Of a stretch of 64,000 bases of DNA, positions 1 to 9,423 are shown in pieces. Source of the DNA: Cupriavidus sp. (GTDB taxonomy: Bacteria > Pseudomonadota > Gammaproteobacteria > Burkholderiales > Burkholderiaceae). Within the stretch, counting starts at the first letter, position 1; each line of letters begins with the position of its first letter. The translations under genes and the position numbers were made by a program. The DNA lies in assembly GCA_031181345.1 (NCBI GenBank), contig JAPSLC010000005.1, positions 1 through 64,000 of the forward strand, read 5' to 3'. The notes under the pieces were generated by a model. That model was not told the DNA's origin and made no database searches. It saw only the letters and a list, made by a program, of their open reading frames with translations.

Positions 1-147
1 TCGTGTGGCCGGATGCCTGGGGGTGGGGGTGGGTTGTCTGTGTGGTGGCGGCGTCTCCCTCGGGGTGTGGGTTGTGGGTTGGGGTGCCGGGCCCAGGGCG
101 GTGCAAGCCACGATGGCAGCCCCGGATGCCGCTGCCCTCTCCCCCGG

Positions 148-173
148 CCCCTCTCCCGCAAGCGGGAGAGGGG
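148..173. repeat. GC-rich perfect hairpin downstream of the histidine kinase gene
   Basis: A perfect inverted repeat with 12-bp arms (CCCCTCTCCCGC and its complement) and an AA loop lies 26 bases beyond the end of the minus-strand kinase gene. No T-run follows it on the minus strand, so a classical intrinsic terminator is not shown. A wobble variant of the same hairpin occurs at 17511-17536, which points to a dispersed intergenic palindrome that may act as a 3' end or transcription barrier. Confidence 0.6.
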
Positions 174-198
174 AGAAGCCAGACCGTTGAATTGGAGC

Positions 199-2607
199 TC
201 AGCCCGGCAGCGCGATCGTAAACGTCGTGCCGCGTCCCGGCGCGCTGTCCACGCCGACATGGCCGCCGTGGCGCTCGACCACCGTCTTGACGAACAGCAG
301 CCCCAGCCCGCTGCCTTCGCGCACCGGTCGACCCTCTTCCTGCAGCCGGCTGAACGGCTGGAACAGGCGGGCCTGCTCCTCGGGCGCGATGCCCGGCCCC
401 TGGTCCGACACCGACAACATCAGGCCGCCATCGCTGCCGTCGTCGTGCCGCACGCGGCCGGCGCGCACGGTCACGGTGCCGCCCGGCGGGCTGTACTTGA
501 CCGCGTTGTCGATCAGGTTGGAGACGGCGCGCATCAGCAGCGTCGCTTCGCCATACAGCATCATCTCCTCGTTGCCGGTCTGCACCGCCACGGTCACGCG
601 GCGCGCCTGCGCCAGCGCCCACAGCGAATCGGCGGCGTCCATCAGCACCGTGGCCAGATCGATCTCGGCAAAGCGCAGATGCTGCGATTCGGCCCGCGCC
701 AGCTGGATGAAGTCGTCGGCCAGCGCCAGCGTGCGGCCGGCGTGGTGGCGGATCCGTTCGAGCAGCACCGGCGGTTCCAGCGCGCGCGTCGGGTCGGCCT
801 GCAGCTCGACCAGCGCCAGGATCGACGCCTGCGGCGAGCGCATGTCGTGCGAGATGAAGCGCAGCGTTTCCTCGCGCTGGCGCTCGGCCAGCCGCACCTG
901 CGTGATGTCGATGAAGCTGATGCTGAAGCCGGCGACCTCGCCCGCGTTGCCGCGCAGCGGTGCGCCGCGCAGCAGCATCGCCCGTTGGTCGTGGGTCTGC
1001 AGCTCGACCCCGGCGCGCTCCCCGCGCGTCGGCGCCGCGCCGTTGTCGGCCGCACGCTTGAGCCGATCCCAGTAATCGAGCCCACCCTGCGGCGGCGCGA
1101 AGATATCGGCGATCATCGTATCGAGCAAGGGGCGCGCGCCGCCCTCGGCATTGAGCGAGGACAGCAGCCGCGGCGACAGCGCGACCGCGCCGGCATTGGC
1201 CAGCAGGATGCTGCCGTCGGCGTCGCAGATCACGGTGGCATCGGGCAGGTTCTCCAGCCCGTCGGACAGCAGGCGGCGCAGGTCGCGCTGCCGCGTGATC
1301 ATCCGGTACAGCGCGCTCATGCGCGTATCCAGCGTGCCGCCGGCCAGCGGCGGCGTGCTCTTGCCGCCCGGCAGCGCCGGCTCGCGTTCGAGCCGGGCGA
1401 CCTCGGCCGACAGGAAGGCCAGCGCCGATTCCTGCCGGCGCCAGCTCCACAGCGGATAGAACAGCAGGCAGGCCAGGATCGCCGGTACCGGCGAGAACCA
1501 CAGCCGGTCGAAATGCATCAGCGCCACGCTGGCGCCGAACAGGCCGACGATCACCGCGGCGCTGACCAGCAGGGCATCGCGCGGCGACATCAGCAGCGCG
1601 GCCAGGCAGGCGAGCAGCACCGGCAGCAGCGTCAGCGGCCAGTACCAGGCGCGCTGCACCGGCACGATGCCGTTATCGTCGAGCAGCGCCTGCGCGGCAT
1701 TGGCCAGCAGCTCGACGCCGCTGATGCCGGCGCCGTTCTTGGACAGCGGCGCCGAGAACATGTCGCCCAGACCGGTCGCGCCGGCGCCCACCAGCACCAG
1801 CTTGTCGCGGAACAGCTCGGGCGGAATGGCGCCGCTGAGCACATCGATCGCCGACACCGTGCGGAAGGTGCCGATCGGTCCAGCGAACGGAATGCCCAGG
1901 CGATAGCGGCGATGCCATTCGCCGGACAGCGTCTCGTCGACCGGCACCTGCCGATAGCTCGCGAGCGGCCGCTGCGGCTGGCCGAACTGCACCAGCCGCA
2001 CGACGAAATGGTCGAGCATCTGGCCGGGCAGGCCCTCCTGCAGATAGATATGGCGGGCCAGCCCGTCGACATCGGTGGCGATATTGATATGACCGACATC
2101 GGCGCCGAGCGCGGGCAGCGGATAGTTGAGGCGATAGCCGTCGCGCACGGGCTCGGCCAGCGCGGGGATGATCACGTTGCCGGCGCGCGCCATGCTGACC
2201 GCCAGCGCCTCGTCGTCCTCGGGATGGCGCCAGTCCGGTTCGACCAGCAGCACGTCGAGCCCGATCACGCGCGCGCCGCCGTCGGCAAGCCGATCGACCA
2301 GCCCGGCAAGCAGCGAACGCCGCCACGGCCAGCGGCCCACCGCGGACAGCGATTCATCGTCGATCGAGACGATCAGGATGTCGTCGCGCGGCGCGTGCTG
2401 CTGCGCGGCGATGCCGATGTCGTAGACCGCCAGATCCAGCCGCTGGCTGGCGCCGAAATCCGCGCGCACCGCGGCCAGCACCATCACCAGCATGGTCAAC
2501 ACCAGCCATTCGATCAGCGTGCGCCGATGAAAGCCCGCGATCAGGCCGCTGCCCGCGGCCGTGCGCACCTGGGGCAGGCGAAAGCGGCTACCTGCCACGG
2601 CGCACAC
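199..2607 (-). CDS. CHASE2-domain sensor histidine kinase
   Basis: Membrane sensor kinase of about 802 residues. It has an N-terminal membrane segment, a periplasmic CHASE2 domain (IDDESLSAVGRWPWRR near the start), a cluster of transmembrane helices after it, a PAS-like region (VICDADGSILLANAGA), a HisKA domain with the phospho-acceptor His in FISHDMRSP near residue 585, and a HATPase domain with N-box NLIDNAVKYS, G1 DQGPGIAP and G2 GSGLGL. All catalytic boxes are intact. The start is uncertain: GTG at 2607 or 2598 lies in the last codons of the upstream LysM/FecR gene, and both have weak ribosome sites. The overlap with that gene and the nearby OmpR-type regulator suggest that the three form one signalling unit. 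The ligand is unknown. Confidence 0.88.
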   Translation of the reverse strand: MCAVAGSRFRLPQVRTAAGSGLIAGFHRRTLIEWLVLTMLVMVLAAVRADFGASQRLDLAVYDIGIAAQQHAPRDDILIVSIDDESLSAVGRWPWRRSLLAGLVDRLADGGARVIGLDVLLVEPDWRHPEDDEALAVSMARAGNVIIPALAEPVRDGYRLNYPLPALGADVGHINIATDVDGLARHIYLQEGLPGQMLDHFVVRLVQFGQPQRPLASYRQVPVDETLSGEWHRRYRLGIPFAGPIGTFRTVSAIDVLSGAIPPELFRDKLVLVGAGATGLGDMFSAPLSKNGAGISGVELLANAAQALLDDNGIVPVQRAWYWPLTLLPVLLACLAALLMSPRDALLVSAAVIVGLFGASVALMHFDRLWFSPVPAILACLLFYPLWSWRRQESALAFLSAEVARLEREPALPGGKSTPPLAGGTLDTRMSALYRMITRQRDLRRLLSDGLENLPDATVICDADGSILLANAGAVALSPRLLSSLNAEGGARPLLDTMIADIFAPPQGGLDYWDRLKRAADNGAAPTRGERAGVELQTHDQRAMLLRGAPLRGNAGEVAGFSISFIDITQVRLAERQREETLRFISHDMRSPQASILALVELQADPTRALEPPVLLERIRHHAGRTLALADDFIQLARAESQHLRFAEIDLATVLMDAADSLWALAQARRVTVAVQTGNEEMMLYGEATLLMRAVSNLIDNAVKYSPPGGTVTVRAGRVRHDDGSDGGLMLSVSDQGPGIAPEEQARLFQPFSRLQEEGRPVREGSGLGLLFVKTVVERHGGHVGVDSAPGRGTTFTIALPG

Positions 2608-4282
2608 TGCCGCTGGCAGTACCGATCGGAGCCCCCGTGCCGTCGCGCAAAGGCTCGTGGACTTCGATGCGTTGCGGCGCCGAGAACGGCGACTCGCTGC
2701 CATCGCGCTCGATGCGCGCGACCCGCACGTAATAGACGCCGGCCGGCGGACGCGCCAGCGCCGCGGTGTCCGACTCGATGCGCTGGTCCTGCAGCGGTCG
2801 GGCAAAGCCCGGCTCGTCGGCCAGCTGCACGCGATAGGCCAGCGGCGCGAAGGCCTCGGACTGTCCGGCCGCGCCCCAGCCCAGCCGCAGCGCACCGCCG
2901 TTGTCCTCGAGCAGTGCGACGCCCGGCGCCGGCGGCAGGATGCGGAACGCCACCGGGGCGCTCCACGGCCCGGCCTGTCCCTTGGCGTCGATCGAGCGCA
3001 CGCGCCACCACCAGTTGCCCGGCGCCAGCGTCTGCTGCGTGCCGGTCTCGCGGGTGTTGCCCTGCGCGGCCAGCGTGCCGAAATTCTCGTCCGAGGCGAT
3101 CTCGAAGCGGTATTCGACAGCGCTGTCGACCGCCGCCCATTGCAGTTCGGCCACAGTGCCGTGTACCGTGCTGCGCGGCGCCGGCTCGACCGTGTAGGGG
3201 GCGGGCGGATTCAGACGCACCGTCAGCGGCGCGATCGCGGCGTTGCCCGGAATACGGTGGCGATCGATGGCGCGCACCTCGAGATAGACCGGGCCGTCGG
3301 GCAGTCCGGTCAGCGCCGCGGTCGCCGGCGTGACGGTGCCGGCGAAGACCGCTTCGGTCCGCTCCGCATCGCGCGTGACCCGGACCAGGTAGCCGATCGC
3401 ATCCTTGACCGGCTGCCAGCCCACCTCGGCGTGGCTCGCGTAGATCGGCTCGGCCGGCACCGCGCTGAGCGTCGGCGCCGCCAGCAGCGTGTGCACGACC
3501 GCGTCGCCTGCGCTGCCGACGGCGACGCCGTGGCCCGCCGTGACCATACGCTTGGCGCGACGCGCGCGCAGCGCCACGGTTCCCTCGAGCACGGCGCTGC
3601 GGTTGGCGCGCCGGCCCGGCTCGTCGGGCTGGCCGGCATAGACGGCGTAGCGGGTGCCGCGCACTCCGGTGACCATCATCGGCGTGCGGATCTCGAAGCG
3701 GCCCACGCCGGTCCCGCCCGGCGCGACGCGCGATTCGATGCCGCCCCGATCGACCTGCATCACGGTGTCGCCCAGCCCGGTGCCGGCGAACACGCGCAGG
3801 CGCTTGACCTGCAACCGCGTGTTCGGCGGCATCGCGACGCGCGTGCCATCGGGCAGCTCGAAGGTGACCAGGCCATCGGCGCCGGTCTGCAGCCAGGCCG
3901 CTTCGTCCACGCGCATGCCGGGGCGCAGCGCCGCCCCGTTGGCGTCGGCCTGGCCGACCACCGAGACCACGCGCGCGCTCGCGACCGTCACCGGAATGCG
4001 AGCAAGCGGAATCCGGACATGGGTGCCGATCGGCAGCCGATACGGATCGGCGACGTGGTTCAGCGCCTTCAGCTCGCGCCAGACGTCGGCGCGGCCCGTA
4101 TAGCGCTGGGCGACCCAGAACAGCGTGTCGCCCGGCTCGACCTGATGCAGGAAATATTCGCCGTCGGCCCCGGCCGGGCCCGCCTGTGCCGGCGCGAGCG
4201 CCAGCAGCGACCATGCGGCTATGGCTGCCCTGACGACCATCGCGGCCCTGGCGGCCGGAACCGCCCCACCCTTACGCGCCAT
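2588..4282 (-). CDS. Periplasmic LysM and FecR domain protein
   Basis: Secreted protein of about 564 residues. An N-terminal signal peptide ends near AQAGPAGA. A LysM peptidoglycan-binding module follows (HQVEPGDTLFWVAQRY to IGTHVRIPL). A FecR domain comes next (about residues 95-220, ending in the typical VRGTRYAVY). The rest is a long region of repeated Ig/fibronectin-like segments, each with AxLxW-type or EYRFEIASD-like strands. The ATG at 4282 lies inside the end of the response regulator gene (11-base overlap), which fixes the start. FecR-LysM proteins of this type commonly sit beside CHASE2 sensors, so an envelope-sensing role with the downstream kinase is a fair inference. A structural role in the cell wall is possible. 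Confidence 0.8.
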   Translation of the reverse strand: MARKGGAVPAARAAMVVRAAIAAWSLLALAPAQAGPAGADGEYFLHQVEPGDTLFWVAQRYTGRADVWRELKALNHVADPYRLPIGTHVRIPLARIPVTVASARVVSVVGQADANGAALRPGMRVDEAAWLQTGADGLVTFELPDGTRVAMPPNTRLQVKRLRVFAGTGLGDTVMQVDRGGIESRVAPGGTGVGRFEIRTPMMVTGVRGTRYAVYAGQPDEPGRRANRSAVLEGTVALRARRAKRMVTAGHGVAVGSAGDAVVHTLLAAPTLSAVPAEPIYASHAEVGWQPVKDAIGYLVRVTRDAERTEAVFAGTVTPATAALTGLPDGPVYLEVRAIDRHRIPGNAAIAPLTVRLNPPAPYTVEPAPRSTVHGTVAELQWAAVDSAVEYRFEIASDENFGTLAAQGNTRETGTQQTLAPGNWWWRVRSIDAKGQAGPWSAPVAFRILPPAPGVALLEDNGGALRLGWGAAGQSEAFAPLAYRVQLADEPGFARPLQDQRIESDTAALARPPAGVYYVRVARIERDGSESPFSAPQRIEVHEPLRDGTGAPIGTASGSVRRGR

Positions 4283-4976
4283 CGGCCTGCTCCGCGCAGC
4301 GCTCGAAACGATAGCCGTAGGAGTACACCGAGGCGAGCCGCACACCGTTCTCCGGCCGTAGACCGAGCTTGATGCGCAGCCGCGACAGATGGGTGTCCAG
4401 CGTACGCGAGCTGGCGCCTAGCGAGCGGCCCCAGACCGCCTGTTCGACGACGTCGCGCGGCAGCAGCCGGTCCATGTTGCGGAACAGATAGAGCGCGAGA
4501 TCGAACTCGCGCGGCGCGATATCGACCTCGACGCCGTTCAGGCTCGCTGTGCGCGCCACCGGGTCGAGCCGATAGGCGCCCACCACGATGGACTCGTTGG
4601 CCGGGGCCGACGGATAGGTTCGGCGCAGCAGCGCGCCCACGCGCGCCAGCAGCTCGCCGCGCCGCACCGGCTTGATCATGTAGTCGTCGGCGCCGCCGGC
4701 CAACCCCATCACGATGTCCTCTTCCAGCGACCGGCTGGTCAGGAACAGGATCGGCGGATACTGTCCCGAATGCAGCCGCACGTGCGTCACCACGTCATAG
4801 CCGCTGATATCGGGCAACTGCCAGTCCATCACCAGCAGATCGTACGAGCGCTCGCGCATCGCGCGCAGAAACGCCTTGCCGCCCGAAAAACTGTCGCAGG
4901 CATGTCCCGCACTGATCAGGATCTGCTGGATCAGTTCGGCCTGGCTGGGATCGTCTTCGACCGATGCGATATTCAT
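4272..4976 (-). CDS. OmpR/PhoB-family response regulator
   Basis: Two-domain regulator of 234 residues. The receiver domain has acidic residues EDD at 7-9, the phospho-acceptor Asp51 in LLVMDWQLP and a conserved Lys in MIKPVRRGEL. The C-terminal winged helix has RTLDTHLSRLRIKLG and ends SYGYRFERC. The ATG at 4976 is preceded by an AGAGAAG ribosome site, and an upstream in-frame extension lacks domain support. It overlaps the LysM/FecR gene by 11 bases, and that gene in turn overlaps the CHASE2 kinase, which is therefore its probable cognate sensor. pelG ends 156 bases upstream on the same strand, so co-transcription with the pel genes is possible but not shown. Confidence 0.9.
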   Translation of the reverse strand: MNIASVEDDPSQAELIQQILISAGHACDSFSGGKAFLRAMRERSYDLLVMDWQLPDISGYDVVTHVRLHSGQYPPILFLTSRSLEEDIVMGLAGGADDYMIKPVRRGELLARVGALLRRTYPSAPANESIVVGAYRLDPVARTASLNGVEVDIAPREFDLALYLFRNMDRLLPRDVVEQAVWGRSLGASSRTLDTHLSRLRIKLGLRPENGVRLASVYSYGYRFERCAEQADGA

Positions 4977-5132
4977 GTTCTTCTCTGTTACAGGTCGGAT
5001 TGCGTCGTGCGCCGGCACAGCGGCCCGGGCAAGCGCGACTTGTTGGATTCGATCAATGCAATGTATCGAATTGTAACTGTGTCGGTCACCGAACCGGGCC
5101 GGCATCGCCGTATCTTCGCCGCTCGATTCGCA

Positions 5133-6503
5133 TTACTGCAACATATAGGTTTCATATTCCAGGCGCTCGAGCCGGCGGTCCAGCAGCACCAGCGCGATTG
5201 CCACCACGATCAGCACGGCGAACGCAAAACCGTAGCCATACCACGCGGGGCCGAGCGTCAGCGTCAGGTGCGTCAGCCCCACGTTCAACACCACGAGCGC
5301 GGCGCCGAGCAGCAACACCTCGCGGCGCCGGTCCAGATAGAAGTAGAGGCTGAGCGTGGCCAGCAGCACCACGTACAGGCCCGCCCCGACCACATCGACA
5401 TGCAGCAGCGGCAGGGTCAGCCCGGACATGCCGAACAGCGCCAACAACGGCCGGCCCAGCGCGAACAGCAACAGCGCGGCGATCGCCAGCAGCTTGACGA
5501 TTTCGTACAGGCCCAGCCGGACGGCCCGGACCATGGCGTTGCGCGCCGCCTCGATCCGCTGCAGCGAGCCGCCGCGCACCGCATCGGCGAAGGCGTCGTA
5601 ATGGGCGACAAATTCCCGTTCGATGCGCATCGCGAACACCGCCATCGCCGGCACGACGGCCAGATAGGCGAGAAACACCGGGATGTCGTAGATCGCCGAT
5701 GCATGCAGCGGGCCGATGACGCGCTGGCCCGTGCCCGCGTGGTACCAGAACTGCAGCTTGTCGGCCCAGAGGCCAAACGGGTACAGCAGGCCGATCGCCA
5801 TCAGGCCCGGATGGCGATGGCGCCGCGCAAACACCTCGAACGACAGGAAGCGCCGGCTGCGGTGGTGGCGGTGGATCTGCATCGTCGCACCGGCGAGCAA
5901 CACCAGCTCGCCGATCACGAAGCCCCCCAGCAGCCCCTCCAGACCAAAGCCGCGCAGCGCCAGCGCGGCCACCGCCGCCACCGCATAGCCGGCCACGAAG
6001 GCGCAGGCGACCGCCCGGTACTGCTTCATGCCGGACAGGAACGTCACCGCGATCCACACATGGCACATCAGCACGAAGCCGGCCAGCATCAGCGCGCGAT
6101 ACAGCGCCGATTGCTGCGGGAACGCCCACACCGCGCACGCCAGGCCGAGCAGGCCAGCCAGCACGGTGACGACCAGTCCGACCGCATGCAGGCCGGGCAG
6201 CACCGCCTCGCCGCGCCCTTCGGCAAGCCGGTCCGCGGCGAAGCGGACGACATGCAGCTGCAGCGGTCCGGTCAGGATCAGGCTGACCGCGATCAGACAG
6301 GTGGCCGATACCTGGAACTGCGAGGCCAGCGCGGGCGGCCATCCCGTCGGCAGCCTGAGCACGCCGATCAGCAGAACGCCGACGATCGCCAGCACCCAGG
6401 CGCCGCAAGCTAGCACGCTGGCGAAGCCGTAGGCCTGCAGCATGCCGCCGACGCGGTTGCGGTCCTGCATGCCGCGAAGGAAGAAAGTCAGGTCCACCAT
6501 CAT
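5133..6503 (-). CDS. pelG: PelG, Pel polysaccharide inner-membrane transporter subunit
   Basis: Polytopic membrane protein of 456 residues, the usual PelG length. The N-terminus (VDLTFFLRGMQDRNRVGGMLQ region) is followed by about twelve hydrophobic segments. PelG is a MOP-superfamily flippase-like component thought to move the growing Pel polymer across the inner membrane together with PelD, PelE and PelF. The ATG at 6503 overlaps the pelF stop in an ATGA junction, so translation is coupled. The gene is last in a pelD-E-F-G run. Confidence 0.88.
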   Translation of the reverse strand: MMVDLTFFLRGMQDRNRVGGMLQAYGFASVLACGAWVLAIVGVLLIGVLRLPTGWPPALASQFQVSATCLIAVSLILTGPLQLHVVRFAADRLAEGRGEAVLPGLHAVGLVVTVLAGLLGLACAVWAFPQQSALYRALMLAGFVLMCHVWIAVTFLSGMKQYRAVACAFVAGYAVAAVAALALRGFGLEGLLGGFVIGELVLLAGATMQIHRHHRSRRFLSFEVFARRHRHPGLMAIGLLYPFGLWADKLQFWYHAGTGQRVIGPLHASAIYDIPVFLAYLAVVPAMAVFAMRIEREFVAHYDAFADAVRGGSLQRIEAARNAMVRAVRLGLYEIVKLLAIAALLLFALGRPLLALFGMSGLTLPLLHVDVVGAGLYVVLLATLSLYFYLDRRREVLLLGAALVVLNVGLTHLTLTLGPAWYGYGFAFAVLIVVAIALVLLDRRLERLEYETYMLQ

Positions 6504-8248
6504 GGCGCTCCCGCGAAGGGGCAACGGCCGGCCGACAGCCGTTCCATCGTTGCCGTGGTGGCCGGCGGCGCCGGCCGGCCCACGCCGGCGCGTCCGCCCG
6601 CATCGGCGTGCGGTTTCGCGGCCAGGTGCTGGTACAGCTGCCGGTAGCTGGCCACCGTCGCATGCTGGGTGTAATAGCGCTCGGCGCGCACGATCGCCGC
6701 GCGCTGTGCGGCACGCCACCGCTGCCCATCGCCGAGCAGCGCGACCGCTTCGCGTGCCAATGCGCCGGGATCGGCAATGCGCACCACCGCGCCCGCCGCG
6801 CCCAGCGCCATGTCTTCATCGCCGACGCCCTCGATCAGCTCGCGGCAGGCGCCGACATCGGTGACCACGCAGGGCACGCCGGCGGCGAACGCCTGCAGCA
6901 CCGCCAGGGGCAGCGCCTCGCTGATCGAGCTCAGTACCAGCACGCCGACCTGCGGCAGCAGCGCGTCGATGCGCCGCGGCCCCAGGAAGCGCACGTTGCC
7001 GGCCAGCCCCAGGCTTTGCACCAGACCGCGGCATTCGCGCGCGTATGCGACGTCCTCATCCTCGGGCCCGACGATCCATCCCTGCGCATCGGGACACTGC
7101 CTGACCACGGTCAGCATCGCGCGGATGAAGGTCTTGACGTCCTTGCGCGGCACCACCCGGCCCGCCAGGCACAGCACCTGCGGCACATGCTCCGGCCGCT
7201 GGGCACGCAGCGGCGCCAGCGCGGGCAGATCGATGCCGTTCGGAATGGTGCGCGTGCGGCTGGCCGGCGCGCCGTCCCGCACCTGCCTGCGGCGATTGCC
7301 CTCGTAGAGCGCGACGATCTCGTCCGCCGCCTCGTAGCAGACGCGGTCCAGCGATTCGAAGAAACGCAGCCACAAGTCTCGGCAATAGCCCGGTTGCGAC
7401 ACATCCGGCTCGATGGCATCGCCGCCGCCGCGATGTTCGTGGTCGCGATAGGGGTTCTCGCGCGGCCAGCGGGACTGGAACGGATCGATGCTGCGCTCGT
7501 GCGCAGGGGCCGCGTGCTGCGACACCAGCAGCGGACGGTCATGCCGGTAGCGCAGCATCGCCCCCAGCAAGCCGGCGTAGCCGGTCGATGCCGCGTGGTA
7601 GACGCGCGCCGGCATCAGCGTCGCCGCGATCCGCGCCAGCCGCCACAGCGGCCGGTGCATCGTGCGCACGGCCCAGAAGTATTCGGAGAACGGGACGTCG
7701 GTGCAGTAGCGGCGGTACTGTTCGACGATGGTGTCCCAGGCCGGTCGGCTGTGCAGGAAGGCGTGCTCGGACAGCCGGCCTTCGTCGCCCAGTTCGTCCA
7801 TCAGCCCGCGCATCGCGGCGCCGGCCTGCGCATATCCGCCGTATCCGCCGTGGCCGCCGCGACCGCGCTGGCGCAGCAGATCGTGCCATCGCGCCGCCTC
7901 GGCGAAGGTCTGTTCGTCAGCCCGATGGCCCGGCGCCGTGGCGCCCGGTTCGTCGTCGTGCAGGAAATGCGTCTCCAGGTGAAGCACGTTGTCCGGCAGG
8001 GCGCCGGCCATCTCGCCGCAGTCCTGGGGCCGATCACCGAGCACGACGATCGCGAAGGTGGTTTGCGGGAACGCCCGGATCATCGCCTCGGCCCAGCCCG
8101 GCGTACCTGTCGTCGCGAAGGGATGACTGCCTTCGAGCAGCAGCGCGATATCCGCCCCGGCAACCCCCGCGACGCCCGCGACCGGCGAGGCGGCGTGAGC
8201 GTTCGGCAGGGGAGCGGCGAAGGCCGCGTTCGGCGTGGTCTTGCTCAT
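6500..8248 (-). CDS. pelF: PelF, GT4-type glycosyltransferase for Pel polysaccharide
   Basis: Cytoplasmic glycosyltransferase of about 582 residues, somewhat longer than typical PelF (about 500). The N-terminal half carries the PelF-specific region with LLLEGSHPFATTGT and VSQHAAPAHER-like stretches. The C-terminal GT4 domain has IPNGIDLPAL, GRVVPRKDVKTFIRAM, a sugar-nucleotide site in VLSSISEALPLAVLQAFAAGVPCVVTD (split by wording only), and acidic residues of the EX7E type. PelF uses UDP-GlcNAc/GalNAc precursors for polymer synthesis. The start ATG lies in an ATGA overlap with the pelE stop. An in-frame upstream GTG is inside pelE and is not used here. Confidence 0.9.
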   Translation of the reverse strand: MSKTTPNAAFAAPLPNAHAASPVAGVAGVAGADIALLLEGSHPFATTGTPGWAEAMIRAFPQTTFAIVVLGDRPQDCGEMAGALPDNVLHLETHFLHDDEPGATAPGHRADEQTFAEAARWHDLLRQRGRGGHGGYGGYAQAGAAMRGLMDELGDEGRLSEHAFLHSRPAWDTIVEQYRRYCTDVPFSEYFWAVRTMHRPLWRLARIAATLMPARVYHAASTGYAGLLGAMLRYRHDRPLLVSQHAAPAHERSIDPFQSRWPRENPYRDHEHRGGGDAIEPDVSQPGYCRDLWLRFFESLDRVCYEAADEIVALYEGNRRRQVRDGAPASRTRTIPNGIDLPALAPLRAQRPEHVPQVLCLAGRVVPRKDVKTFIRAMLTVVRQCPDAQGWIVGPEDEDVAYARECRGLVQSLGLAGNVRFLGPRRIDALLPQVGVLVLSSISEALPLAVLQAFAAGVPCVVTDVGACRELIEGVGDEDMALGAAGAVVRIADPGALAREAVALLGDGQRWRAAQRAAIVRAERYYTQHATVASYRQLYQHLAAKPHADAGGRAGVGRPAPPATTATMERLSAGRCPFAGAP

Positions 8249-9423
8249 GATGTCCAGTAGCGCAGCAAAGGCTGAAGCTGCGGCAGGGGCGGCAGCGACG
8301 CGGCCTGGCCAAGGCTGCGCATCGCGCCCCTGGCCGCCGCGAAATCGCCCTCCAGATAGGCGGCCTCGGCCAGCAGCGGCAAGGCGCGCTCGCGCGGAAA
8401 GCCCAGCGCGGTGGCACGCTGCAGCGCGGCGCGCGCGGCCGCAGGGTCGCGGCGCGCCAGTGCCAGCCGTCCGCGCAACTGCCACAGGCTGGGCACCGGG
8501 CTCGCCACGCCAGAGCCATCGGCGGCGCGCACGTACAGCGTCGTCGCGCCCGGCGCTTCCGACAGCGCCTGCAGCGCGGCCTCGGCGTGGCGGTCCGCCT
8601 GGTCGAGCGTGTGGATGCGCACGTCGCCCTGCGCGAGGTTCTGGTAGACCAGCTCCCAGTGCAGCTGCGCCAGATGTTCGTGCGCGGCGGCGCGGCTGGC
8701 CGGATCGCCGTCGGCCAGCGCGTGCAGGCAGTCCTGCGCCTGCAGGATCTGCCGCGTCAGCCGCTGCTCGGCGGCTTCGAGCATGCCGTAGGCCAGCATC
8801 CTGACATCGTCGACGCTGTCCTCGAGCAACGCGCGCAGCAGCGGACTGGTGCTGCGCGCGGGCATCGCATGCAACGCGGCCAGCGCGCTCAGGCGGCGCG
8901 TGTCCGCCGCCGCGGCATTGGCTGCCTCGCCTCGTCGCCGGCCGGCGGCACGATCGGGATCCTCGCCACCGGCGGTCCCGTTCCAGACGCGCGCCTCCAG
9001 CCCCGGGACGAACTCGGGCAGCGCCACGAAGGCCATGCCTCGCGCAACATGCGTCGCGGCCCGCGCCCTGGACCGCACCCCGGACCGCACCCCACCTCGC
9101 GGCGCGGACAGCGCCATGCCGAGCAGGACCGTCATCAGCACAAGCAGCAGGCCGCCCAGGGGAACCAACGCGCCGGCGGCGAACAGATACGCCGACGTCG
9201 AACGCAACGGCGTGCGGACGTGCCGCGACAGCAGGCGGCGCAGCGGCATCACGAGCATCGCCGCGGCCAGCGCCTGCATGCCCAGATACGCCAGCAGCGT
9301 GGCGGTCGCGCCGTCGCCATGCAGCAGCACCGCGAGCGCGGCGAGCTGGACCGCAATCCCGGCAAGGGCAACAGCAACGGCGACGCCGGCCGCAAGCAGG
9401 CCGTCATGCAGGTCATCACGCAT
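8245..9423 (-). CDS. pelE: PelE, Pel biosynthesis membrane/TPR protein
   Basis: Protein of about 392 residues. Two pairs of hydrophobic helices occupy about residues 8-105. A soluble part with TPR-like helices follows (LQRATALGFPRERALPLLAEAAYLEGDFAAAR near the end). PelE joins PelD, PelF and PelG in the inner-membrane synthase complex. The ATG at 9423 overlaps the end of pelD by 8 bases, and the stop overlaps pelF by ATGA, so the four genes are tightly coupled. A Gly/Arg-rich, low-complexity stretch after the second membrane pair makes it longer than the Pseudomonas protein. Confidence 0.82.
   Translation of the reverse strand: MRDDLHDGLLAAGVAVAVALAGIAVQLAALAVLLHGDGATATLLAYLGMQALAAAMLVMPLRRLLSRHVRTPLRSTSAYLFAAGALVPLGGLLLVLMTVLLGMALSAPRGGVRSGVRSRARAATHVARGMAFVALPEFVPGLEARVWNGTAGGEDPDRAAGRRRGEAANAAAADTRRLSALAALHAMPARSTSPLLRALLEDSVDDVRMLAYGMLEAAEQRLTRQILQAQDCLHALADGDPASRAAAHEHLAQLHWELVYQNLAQGDVRIHTLDQADRHAEAALQALSEAPGATTLYVRAADGSGVASPVPSLWQLRGRLALARRDPAAARAALQRATALGFPRERALPLLAEAAYLEGDFAAARGAMRSLGQAASLPPLPQLQPLLRYWTS

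Noticed and set aside
13..3333. Very long open frame antisense to the kinase and FecR genes, about 1100 codons
   Set aside because: Composition is Arg/Ala/His-rich shadow sequence with no domain or ribosome site. The opposite strand encodes complete CHASE2, kinase, LysM and FecR domains.
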